Shown: positions 5,777 through 12,482 of the stretch, piece by piece
How the letters are laid out: every line of letters starts with the position of its first letter
Numbering within the stretch: the stretch's first letter is position 1
Assembly (NCBI GenBank): GCA_964468745.1
Contig: CAYXVY010000144.1
Location: forward strand, 1 to 12,482
Reading direction: 5' to 3'
Source of the DNA: JACPRB01 sp964468745
Lineage (GTDB): Bacteria > Planctomycetota > MHYJ01 > JACPRB01
DNA length: 12,482 nt
Position numbers and translations under genes: made by a program
Notes under the pieces: model-generated
What the model was told of the DNA's origin: nothing
Seen by the model: only the letters and a program-made list of their open reading frames with translations
Database searches by the model: none

Positions 5777-8587
5777 TCAATCGCGGGGCGGCCGGTCGAG
5801 CTCTTCCAGCGCTTCGCGGAGCGTGTCTCCGTAGTACCAGCCCGGCGGACAAAGCTCGAGCGCTTTCAAGTAATCCGCCCGGGCGGCGGCCTTGTCCTTC
5901 TTCTCCGCGTGCGCCAATCCGCGCAGCGCGAAGGCCATTATGTGACGCGGCTTCCGGGCGAGCACGTGTGTGCAGTCGGAGACGGCGCCGTCCGCATCGC
6001 CCTTCGCGAGCCGCACGCCGGCCCGCGCGATGTACGCCTCGAGGAGGCTGGGCGAGAGTTCCAGCGCCTTGCGCACGTCGTCGAGGGCGCCGTCCACCTC
6101 GCCGAGGGCTCCTCGAGCGCTGCCGCGAACCAGGTACGCGCGTGCGAGCGAGGGATCGAGCGCGAGCGCACGGTCCGCGCTCGTGCGCGCGCCGGCGTAG
6201 TCCCGGCGCGTGAGCAGCAGCAGGCCGCGGCAGAGATGCGCCTCGGGCAGCCGCGGATTCAACTCCAGCGCGCGAACGATATCCGCCGCCGCCTTCTCCG
6301 GGTCGCCCGTCTGGAGCTGAAGGGAGGCGCGGTTGATCAGCGTATCGGCACTCGCCGGATCGAGCTCGATCGCACGGTCGATGTCCTCGCGCGCCCCCTG
6401 GACGTCCTCGCGCAGCAGCCGCACGGCGCCGCGGTTGTTGTACGCGTTCGAATCCCGGGGATCGATCTCGACGGCGCGATCGGCATCCGCCAGCGCCTCG
6501 TCGTACTCGCCGAGTTCCTGCCGCGCGACACCCCTGCTGACGAAGTAGTCGCACATCTGTGGATCGATCTCGATCGCACGCGTGTAATCGCCCACAGCCC
6601 CCTTCAGATCGCCCGTCTTGCTCCGGACCAGGCCGAGGTTGTGCCACGCGTCCGGACTGCGGGGGTCGCTCTCGCCGCCGCGACGCATATCGGCGAAGGC
6701 CGCTTCGAGGTTGCCGGCGGCGGAATAAGCGCGCCCGCGATTGACATACGCCGCCGCGGAGTCCGGGGCCCGCTCGATGATGCGGGAGTAGTCCTCGATC
6801 GCCGCCGCATGATCGCCGCGATCCGCGGCGAGAATGGCGCGGTCCATGCGCGCGGCCAGATCCCTCGGGTTGAGCTCCAGCGCGCGCGTGAAATCGGCCC
6901 ACTTGCCGTCCACGTCGCGGCGCATCAGCCCGCCCCAGTACCACGCCCGCCCGTACGCGGGCATTCGCTGCTGGAGCTCCACGAGCAGGTCCAGCGACGG
7001 CTTCAAATCGTCCCCGCGACGGGAGAGAGCCTCGAGCAGCAGGAACTCCTCGACGAACGGCCGGCCGCGCCATTTGTCCAGCATGGGCGCCGCGGGCATG
7101 ACTGCCGGATCGTCCCATTTCCGGATGAGTTCCCAGTAGCGCTCCGCCAAGTCGCGCTCCATGCCGCCGGCGGAGGCCCTGTTCATACCGTCCACTGCGG
7201 CGCGCGCCTCGCGCTCGAGTTGCGCCGCGCGCGCGCGCGTGCATCCCCTGTACGCCCGCTTCTGCAGGGCGCACTCGAGTCGCAGCCGGCCGGCGGCCAC
7301 GAGGGTGGCGGCGTGGTCCGGCTGCAGCTCGAGGGCGCGCCGGTAGGCGCGATCCGCTTCGTCGAATTCTCCAACCACCTCCAGGCAGCGTCCGACGAGG
7401 GAGTGCCCGGTCGCGCTCTCCGCCGAGCGCGCCATGTGGCTCCGGATGCGCGCGACGAGCGCCTCGTATTCCGCGAAGTCCGGATCGCCGAGGCGGAAGT
7501 CGCGCTGGTAGAACTTCATTCGCAGGACGTCGAGATCCTTCTCGATGCCGAGAAAGAGTCGCGCCTCCTCGAGGCGCCCTTCGGTCGCGACCACCTTGGA
7601 CTCCGCCGCGCGCCACCGCGGAACGACGACGACGGCGGCGGCGGCCGCGCAGAGCACGATGGCGGATGCCGCAACAACCACGCGGTGGCGACCGGTCCAT
7701 CGCACAAATCGCCGACCGGCCGACGGAGGACGAGCGAAGACGGCCTCGCCCGCGAGCCAGCGGCGCAGGTCGTCCGCGAACTCGCCGGCCGTGGAGTATC
7801 GCCGCGAGGGCTCCTTCTCCAGCGCCCTGAGCGTGATGGCCTCGATCTCGGGCGCCACGCGGGGGTCGATGGCCCGGGGGGCTGCGGGCTCGTCGCTCAG
7901 GATGCGGTGGAAGAGCTCGGCCATCGTCCGGCCCGCGTGCGGAGGACGCGCCGTCAGCGCCTCGTAGAGAATCGCGCCGAGCGCGTAGACATCGGTGCGC
8001 GCGTCGAGTTCGACCGCCCCCTCGAGCTGCTCAGGCGCCATGTAATGCGGCGTCCCCATCACGACCCCCGTTTGCGTCACGCGGTCGCTCGCGTCGACCA
8101 GGCGCGCGAGCCCGAAGTCGGCGACCTTCGGCGTGCCGTCGCCGGCAATCAGGACGTTTTGCGGCTTGAGGTCCCGATGGACGAGGCCCCCGTCGTGCGC
8201 GAACTGCACGGCGCGCGCGACCTTCTCGATCAGCTCCACGAGCGACCGCGCGGGCGCCCGCTTCCGGATGAGCGCGTCGAGGGTCCCGCCGGTCAGGAGC
8301 TCCATGACGATGTACGTGGAACCCGCGTCCTCGCCCACGTCGTACACGGAGACGATGTTCGGATGCGTCAGCTTCGCGGCCGCCGTCGCCTCGCGCGCGA
8401 ACCGCGCGCGGCCCTGCGCCGAGTCTTCCTTCAGGATCTTGATCGCGACATCGCGCCTGAGCTGGAGGTCCGTGGCGCGATGCACCACGCCCATGCCGCC
8501 GTCGCCGAGCCGCTCGCGCAGCTCGTAACGATTCTTCAGCCGCGCGGGAAGGCCGGTCTCGGGCGACCTTCCGGAGTCGTTCATCAT
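5777..8587 (-). CDS. Transmembrane Ser/Thr protein kinase (PknB-type) with C-terminal TPR array
   Basis: 936 aa, ATG at 8585-8587, TGA at 5777-5779. The Hanks-type kinase domain spans about residues 21-280. It has the Gly-rich loop LGDGGMG (27-33), Lys50 in VAIK, Glu66 in helix C, HRDLKPQN (137-144), DFG (157-159) and APE (184-186). All catalytic residues are present and it is an RD kinase with Thr171, Thr173 and Thr179 available in the activation loop. A single membrane span lies at about 303-323. The remainder would be extracytoplasmic, starting with a helical linker with one or two degenerate TPRs (~390-430). An uninterrupted TPR run then follows from ~575 to 915, with the repeat-ending Pro at exact 34-residue spacing (574, 608, 642 and so on to 914). 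The role is likely phosphorylation of Ser/Thr on cytoplasmic partners in response to binding by the TPR face; partners are unknown. It lies 96 bp downstream of the VWA gene on the same strand, so it may be in one transcript. No good ribosome binding site was seen. The second Met codon (8584) is an equally possible start. Confidence 0.92.
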   Translation of the reverse strand: MMNDSGRSPETGLPARLKNRYELRERLGDGGMGVVHRATDLQLRRDVAIKILKEDSAQGRARFAREATAAAKLTHPNIVSVYDVGEDAGSTYIVMELLTGGTLDALIRKRAPARSLVELIEKVARAVQFAHDGGLVHRDLKPQNVLIAGDGTPKVADFGLARLVDASDRVTQTGVVMGTPHYMAPEQLEGAVELDARTDVYALGAILYEALTARPPHAGRTMAELFHRILSDEPAAPRAIDPRVAPEIEAITLRALEKEPSRRYSTAGEFADDLRRWLAGEAVFARPPSAGRRFVRWTGRHRVVVAASAIVLCAAAAAVVVVPRWRAAESKVVATEGRLEEARLFLGIEKDLDVLRMKFYQRDFRLGDPDFAEYEALVARIRSHMARSAESATGHSLVGRCLEVVGEFDEADRAYRRALELQPDHAATLVAAGRLRLECALQKRAYRGCTRARAAQLEREARAAVDGMNRASAGGMERDLAERYWELIRKWDDPAVMPAAPMLDKWRGRPFVEEFLLLEALSRRGDDLKPSLDLLVELQQRMPAYGRAWYWGGLMRRDVDGKWADFTRALELNPRDLAARMDRAILAADRGDHAAAIEDYSRIIERAPDSAAAYVNRGRAYSAAGNLEAAFADMRRGGESDPRSPDAWHNLGLVRSKTGDLKGAVGDYTRAIEIDPQMCDYFVSRGVARQELGEYDEALADADRAVEIDPRDSNAYNNRGAVRLLREDVQGAREDIDRAIELDPASADTLINRASLQLQTGDPEKAAADIVRALELNPRLPEAHLCRGLLLLTRRDYAGARTSADRALALDPSLARAYLVRGSARGALGEVDGALDDVRKALELSPSLLEAYIARAGVRLAKGDADGAVSDCTHVLARKPRHIMAFALRGLAHAEKKDKAAARADYLKALELCPPGWYYGDTLREALEELDRPPRD

Positions 8588-8683
8588 CGAGACGAGATTC
8601 TACAACAGGCGGGAGGCCCATCATCGTCCGGACGGTGCGACGACGGCGCCTCGCGCTTCAACTCGGGCGCCCCGAGGCGGGGG
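8588..8683 (-). promoter_or_regulatory. Spacer between VWA gene and kinase gene with a small hairpin
   Basis: On the transcribed (minus) strand, CTCGGG and CCCGAG (8662-8676) form a 6-bp stem with a 3-nt loop just after the VWA stop codon, without a following T-run. A TAGAAT close upstream of the kinase ATG could be a -10 box for a separate short-leader transcript, but no matching -35 box is evident. Either partial termination with re-initiation or simple read-through is possible. Confidence 0.3.
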
Positions 8684-11314
8684 CTACAGCATCCGGAAGA
8701 CCTTGCGCAGGATCCACTCCGCCGTGATCAGCAGACCGAACAGCAGGTAGACCGCCGGCGAGTCCCACAAGTCGTCTTCCTTCGTCTCCGTCAGCGAATG
8801 CTCCTGCTGCACCAGCGCCTGCGAGAGCCCCGCGGCCAGCTCGATCGGGAAGAACGACGGACACTCGTGCTCCTTGTGACCTTCCTTGTTCGTCCCCGGC
8901 GGATGCGCCGCGTGCGCAATGCGCTGCATCTCCTCGCGATCCAGGATCGGCTCATCCTCCTCGCGGTTCGGGATGTACACCTGGAATTTCTCCGTCGAGC
9001 GCGACGACTCGTCGTCCGACTCGCCCGCCCACGCGCGGTACATCCCGACCTCGGACGGCTTGAACGTCCCCTCGTAGTAGCCGTGGCGCTCCTTGTCCTT
9101 GAGCAGCTTCACAGGCATGCGCTGCCCCGTCGGCGGCTCGACGAAGATCTCGAGCTCCTGGTCCTGCAGCGCCTCGAAATTCTTGTCGAACGCCGTCGCG
9201 AAGAACGTCACCGGATCGCCCGTCATGTAGCGGCGATCGTGGCGGTCGAGCCGCAGCCGGAAGCGCTTCGCGCCGAGCAGCTTTCCGAACCGCGTCCAGT
9301 ACATCGCCTGCTGCCAGAACGGATAGAACCACGGGCTATCGCCGGCGAGATACCGCCACAGATACGTCTCGTCCGTCCCGCTCCAGAAGATGCGCCCGTC
9401 GCCGTAATGCATCGTCACGAAGAGCGGCGGCTTCTTCGCGTCGTTCGACTGCACGCCCGTGACCTCGACGAGCACCTTCGCGCCCGGCTTCACCTTCTGC
9501 ACGCGCTGGAACCAGCGCAGCCCCGGCAGGCCGTCGCGCTTCCCGTCGCGGTCCTCCCACGTCTCGACCACCTTGTTGAAGTCGTTGCCGTGGATCGGGA
9601 ACATCACGATCGGGTGGCCGCCGCCGCTCTTCCCCTCGCGGGCATCGCGCGCCTCGTCGGTCAGCCGGTAGCCGAACTCCTTGTCGTAGACGACGTCCAC
9701 ATCGCGCCCGAGCTCCTCCGGAATCACCGGCAGCAGGCGCTCCAGCGGCGTGTCCTTGAACGCGCGCGGGTTGTTCATCCCGCCCGAGATGAAGACCACA
9801 CCGCCGCCGAAGTTCGCGACGAACTTCTCGATGTTCTCCCACGTCTCGCGGCCGCCGAGCTTGTTGGGATCGACGTCGCCGATGACGATCACGTCGTACT
9901 TGAGCAGATCCTTGAGCTGCTTCGGGAACTCCTTCAGCGGCTCCTTGAAATCCGGATCCTGCGCCCCCTGCGAGTGCTCCTGCGGGAAGCCCTCGTCGGC
10001 GCTCGTCAGCAGGCAGTGCACGAGGATCTTCTGGTCGCGCACGAGGGCCGACTTCAGGAAGCGGTACTCGTAGCGCGGCGGGTGATCGACGTAGAGCACC
10101 TTGATCTTGTCGTCGGCCACGCGCACCCGGTGCACGAGCGTGTTGTCGAGCTCCGTGCGCTCGTCGGCGCGCGGCGGGACGCGCAGGATCAACAAATATT
10201 CGCCCGGCTCGCGCGAGATCCACGTCAGGTCGCCCGTGACCTTGCCCGGCGCGTCGATCTTGATCGCCACCGGCGTCTCGGCGGTCGACTCCTGGATGTA
10301 CTGCTCGATGTCCTTGGGATCCTGCGGCAGCTCCTTGATCAGGTCCTTGATGCGGTAGACGTGGAGGTTGAGCGACGTCTCCAGCTGCTCGTATCCCTGG
10401 TTCTTGATGCCGTAGCGGATGCGCAGGCCGTCCTTCACGAGGACCGCCTGCTGCGCCTCGAGCTCGATCAGCGCGAGGTTGCGCTCCGTCTGCGGGATTC
10501 CCGCAAGCACGGTGTAGATCGGGATGTGGCGCTGGCCGAGCTGTTTGGCGACCTTCTCCGGCTCGGTGCCGAAGTTGTTCTTGCCGTCGGAGAAGACGAC
10601 CACCGCGACGACGAGCTGCCCCTTGTACATCGCGAGCGCGCCGCGGATGGAGTCGCCGAGCGCCGTCTCGGCGCCGACGAGGTTGATCGGCTGGTATTGT
10701 TCGAAGAACTTGTCGCGCCCCTCGAGAGCACGGGCGCCCTTCGAGAACGTGAAGTAGGCGACGTTGAGCTTCGCCTCGATGTTGTCGAGGATCTGCTTCT
10801 CCGGATCCTCGAGCACCTTGCGGACGAGGTCGGCGCGCGTCAGCTGCTTGAGCGCGGCCTCCTGCTCGGGCGTGAGATCCTTGGCCTCGCCCTGGATGAT
10901 CCCGGCGACCTTCGCCAGCGCGAGCTTCTGGTCGGTGCGCGTCGGCGTGTCCGCCTTCTTCATCGACATCGAGTCGTCGACGAGGACGAGGATGTAGCTC
11001 TTCCGCTTCTTCATGATCTCGACGGTCAGCACGGGACCGAGGAGCATCAGGAAGACGAGGAGGAGGATCGCGGTGCGCAGGCCCGTGAGCAGCATCTTCG
11101 CGCCGGCGCCGACGTCCTTGCGCTCGCGGCGATAGAGGAACCAGACGAGCGCCGTGAACCCGGGGACGATGACGAGCAGGATGAGCCAGAGCGGGAGCGG
11201 ATGATGCCAGTCGAGCCCGACGGTCCCTTCCTTGAGGCTCAAGCGGTCGACGCCGAGAAGACGGGAGATCAGGTCTTCTTTCTTCGTCGCGGCCTGGGCG
11301 AGGAGACTTAGCAT
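8684..11314 (-). CDS. Membrane protein with VWA domain and glutamine-amidotransferase-like domain
   Basis: 876 aa from ATG at 11312-11314 to TAG at 8684-8686. Two membrane spans near the N-terminus (about 41-60 and 80-96) precede a von Willebrand factor A domain (~105-275). That domain has a complete-looking MIDAS: D113, S115 and S117 (DDSMSM), T217 (GAETALGDS) and D243 (FSDGKNN). A mixed beta region (~280-400) follows. A class-I glutamine-amidotransferase-like fold (~403-600: KIKVLYVDHPPRYEYRFLK, YDVIVIGDVD, FGGGVVFISGG) comes next, and no Cys-His-Glu triad is obvious in it. Then come beta-sandwich-like sequence and a last membrane span at ~852-870. Planctomycete-type genomes pair such proteins with BatA-like proteins, often near MoxR ATPases, so it probably acts in an envelope complex as a metal-dependent protein-binding module. 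I chose ATG 11314 because AAGGGG lies 6 nt before it. A TTG at 11416 would add 34 residues translated largely from a tandem repeat. Confidence 0.85.
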   Translation of the reverse strand: MLSLLAQAATKKEDLISRLLGVDRLSLKEGTVGLDWHHPLPLWLILLVIVPGFTALVWFLYRRERKDVGAGAKMLLTGLRTAILLLVFLMLLGPVLTVEIMKKRKSYILVLVDDSMSMKKADTPTRTDQKLALAKVAGIIQGEAKDLTPEQEAALKQLTRADLVRKVLEDPEKQILDNIEAKLNVAYFTFSKGARALEGRDKFFEQYQPINLVGAETALGDSIRGALAMYKGQLVVAVVVFSDGKNNFGTEPEKVAKQLGQRHIPIYTVLAGIPQTERNLALIELEAQQAVLVKDGLRIRYGIKNQGYEQLETSLNLHVYRIKDLIKELPQDPKDIEQYIQESTAETPVAIKIDAPGKVTGDLTWISREPGEYLLILRVPPRADERTELDNTLVHRVRVADDKIKVLYVDHPPRYEYRFLKSALVRDQKILVHCLLTSADEGFPQEHSQGAQDPDFKEPLKEFPKQLKDLLKYDVIVIGDVDPNKLGGRETWENIEKFVANFGGGVVFISGGMNNPRAFKDTPLERLLPVIPEELGRDVDVVYDKEFGYRLTDEARDAREGKSGGGHPIVMFPIHGNDFNKVVETWEDRDGKRDGLPGLRWFQRVQKVKPGAKVLVEVTGVQSNDAKKPPLFVTMHYGDGRIFWSGTDETYLWRYLAGDSPWFYPFWQQAMYWTRFGKLLGAKRFRLRLDRHDRRYMTGDPVTFFATAFDKNFEALQDQELEIFVEPPTGQRMPVKLLKDKERHGYYEGTFKPSEVGMYRAWAGESDDESSRSTEKFQVYIPNREEDEPILDREEMQRIAHAAHPPGTNKEGHKEHECPSFFPIELAAGLSQALVQQEHSLTETKEDDLWDSPAVYLLFGLLITAEWILRKVFRML

Positions 11315-11400
11315 GCCGCGCCCCTTGAAGCGGGCAGCAAGGAGCGGGGAGCGACCGCCCCTCGATTCTCGATTCTCACTTCTCGATTCCCGTACTTCAT
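11308..11400 (-). CDS. Possible 30-aa coupling peptide between BatA-like and VWA genes
   Basis: The ATG at 11398-11400 overlaps the TGA of the BatA-like gene as ATGA. The 30-codon frame ends with TAA at 11308-11310, just past the ATG of the VWA gene (11312-11314). That geometry is typical of translational coupling: ribosomes finishing the upstream gene could restart here and be delivered to the next start. The peptide starts MKYGNREVRIENRG, is derived from the heptamer repeat and has no recognised domain, so any role would be in translation of the next gene, not in the peptide itself. It could equally be a chance frame. Confidence 0.25.
   Translation of the reverse strand: MKYGNREVRIENRGAVAPRSLLPASRGAAC
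11361..11388. repeat. Heptanucleotide tandem repeat, four units
   Basis: Plus strand CTCGATT at 11361-11367, CTCGATT at 11368-11374, CTCACTT at 11375-11381 (two substitutions) and CTCGATT at 11382-11388. On the coding strand the unit is AATCGAG. It resembles the short tandemly repeated heptamers found between genes in some bacteria with large genomes. It lies in the 82-bp leader between the BatA-like stop and the VWA start. Seven is not a multiple of three, so gain or loss of a unit would shift any frame crossing it. Confidence 0.8.
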
Positions 11401-12365
11401 TGTTTCGCCCTGCCAAACAGCCACGCCAGGGTTGACTCTAGAGCCAGCAGCATCATGAGCGCATAGAGCAGGTGCTTCCAGAGGCCCGCCGCGGGGGGCT
11501 TGAGGTCCACGCTTTGATCCTTCTCGTTTCGGTTGCCGATCACCTCGAACTTGAAGTCCGGCAGGCGGCGGCGGATCTCGTCGTGCTTGATGCGGTCGAG
11601 ATTCCCCTCCGCCTTGTGCAGCTCTTCGGGGCTCGACGAGCGCGGCGGCAGGTTCACGCCGAAGTAGGCGAGCGGCCGCTCGTCCAGCTTGGCGTTCTGA
11701 ACGCTGAGCGTGTACTTCCCCGCGAAGCGCAGTCCCTCGTTCTCCGTCGGGCGCATTTCCCCCTCTTTGCGGTCGGGCGGCGCGGCGGGATAGCGGACCC
11801 AGAACGTCGCCGTCTCCCCCTTGGGCGCCTCCGGAGAGAGGGAGATCTGTCCCTCGCCGGGGGTGTCGAGCACGAACGTCTTCTGGAACTTGTCGCTCGT
11901 CATCTGAACCGCGATGAAGTCGCCGATGAAGAGGTTGTTCCGCGCCGACGGCCGCGCGCCGAGGTGCTCGCACGCGTTGATCATCATGATCACGTACGGG
12001 ATGCGCCCCGGCACCTGCAGGTTCCAGCCGTCGTCAACCGTGTTGTTGAAGAGGAGGACGCGCCCCTCGCCGAACGTCTTCTCGAGCCACACGGGCGTGG
12101 AGAGCGGATCGTCGAAGTCGGCGATGACGCTCTCGGCGTCGAATTTCTCGAGCTTGTTGTACTGGTAGAAGATGAGGTCGCGCGGCTGCTTCGCGAGGCC
12201 CTTCTTGAAGGTGCGGAAGAGCGTGTGCGCCTCGCGGTAGTTCTGGATGCGCACGGGGACGCGCGGCTCCTGGTCGGGGGGCGATCCGGCGACCTCGCCG
12301 ATCTGCGCGGGGAGCAGGCCCTTGCCCGACTTGAAGAGGAACTCGTTGTACCAGGCGCGGTCGCA
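11397..12365 (-). pseudogene. BatA-like membrane protein, 5'-truncated, C-terminal part
   Basis: The frame ends with TGA at 11397-11399. The only in-frame start is GTG at 12254 (285 aa). Family-like coding (CDRAWYNEFLFKSGKGLL, then PAQIGEVAG) extends a further ~37 codons upstream to about 12365, so the true protein started well beyond. The piece has the domain seen in planctomycete BatA-like proteins ahead of the C-terminus: GRVLLFNNTVDDGWNLQV and YVIMMINACEHLG. Then come a beta-rich region and a final membrane span near residues 260-281 (LLYALMMLLALESTLAWLFG), ending in a short basic tail. In intact relatives an N-terminal double-membrane-span region and a VWA-like domain come first; these are absent here. 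It precedes the VWA gene, with ATGA coupling possible, and probably forms an envelope complex with it. Beyond about 12365 the plus strand encodes a different protein, so the gene is cut there. Confidence 0.7.
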
Positions 12366-12482
12366 CTTGCCGCCGGCGTCACCGGAGCGATTGCTGCGAC
12401 GTATGGGCCGCGGCCATGGCCGTTCGTCATGGGCATCGGCATCTCACTCATCGGTCTCGCGCTGTCCGTCGTCTTCGTGCGC
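12360..12482 (+). pseudogene. Internal fragment of an MFS-type transporter gene
   Basis: The plus frame from 12360 to the window end has no stop. It reads 41 residues beginning VALAAGVTGAIAATYGPRP, followed by a strongly hydrophobic stretch ending SVVFVR. The pattern of a glycine-rich helix, a YGxRP turn and a hydrophobic helix ending FVR is typical of helices in the first half of major facilitator superfamily exporters. No start codon or earlier helices exist on this strand to the left, where the sequence is the BatA-like gene on the minus strand. It continues past the window edge, so the downstream state is unknown. It is short, so the family call is moderate. Confidence 0.5.

Noticed and set aside
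5711..11311. Plus-strand open frame of about 5.6 kb antisense to the kinase and VWA genes
   Set aside because: It is rich in Arg, Leu, Val and Asp in the pattern expected from the complement of high-GC coding sequence. The minus strand encodes clear kinase, TPR and VWA domains across the same bases. Only its first 119 codons (VOC) are supported.
11361..11388. Possible CRISPR-like or direct-repeat array
   Set aside because: Four 7-bp units with no spacers and no cas genes. It is a simple tandem heptamer repeat.
1..12482. tRNA, rRNA or riboswitch genes in intergenic regions
   Set aside because: The gaps (1-180, 1678-1865, 3012-3135, 5283-5353, 8588-8683) show no cloverleaf, no T-loop-like GTTCRA context with matching stems and no rRNA-like sequence by eye.

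Overview
This is a GC-rich window of roughly two-thirds G+C with long antisense open frames. The gene content fits a Planctomycetota-like bacterium, probably from a metagenome. Three things point that way: a membrane Ser/Thr kinase with a long TPR tail, a VWA/BatA-type membrane-protein pair with a glutamine-amidotransferase-like domain, and a DUF1570-type zinc-peptidase-like protein. The assignment rests on gene style only, as there is no rRNA, tRNA or other marker gene.

Layout. Positions 1-180 are non-coding flank, possibly the 3' end of an insertion sequence. Positions 181-1677 (minus) hold an IS91-family (HUH, single-Tyr) transposase, whole except for one in-frame TGA that replaces a conserved zinc-ligand cysteine. 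After a 188-bp gap come a secreted M28 zinc aminopeptidase with an unusual N-terminal zinc-ribbon segment (1866-3011, minus) and, divergently, a secreted DUF4424-like protein of unknown function (3136-4314, plus). A perfect 8-bp inverted repeat sits between that gene and a convergent DUF1570-like metallopeptidase gene (from 4358, minus). That gene has lost its 5' end at about 5085.

From about 5085 to 5710 there is a mosaic patch: the 3' end of a TolB/PD40-type beta-propeller gene (plus), then a VOC/glyoxalase-fold gene that has lost its own 3' end and stop codon (plus). From 5777 to about 12365 (minus) is a co-oriented block that reads, in transcription order, BatA-like membrane protein (5'-truncated), VWA plus GATase-like membrane protein, and transmembrane Ser/Thr kinase with TPRs. 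The last ~120 bp on the plus strand read as two membrane helices of an MFS-type transporter, again without a 5' end.

How it fits together. The VWA pair and the kinase look like one envelope-associated module: BatA-like and VWA proteins sit in the membrane, and the kinase carries a cytoplasmic catalytic domain, one membrane span and an extracytoplasmic TPR rod. The M28 peptidase, the DUF4424-like protein and probably the DUF1570-like protein are exported. The most notable structural signal is gene breakage. Two seams (about 5085 and 12365) have identical geometry, a minus gene and a plus gene both cut at their 5' ends and butted together, and a third lies at about 5711-5777. Real deletions/rearrangements and chimeric assembly are both possible and can be separated with read data. 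I found no CRISPR array, tRNA, rRNA or convincing new defence system.
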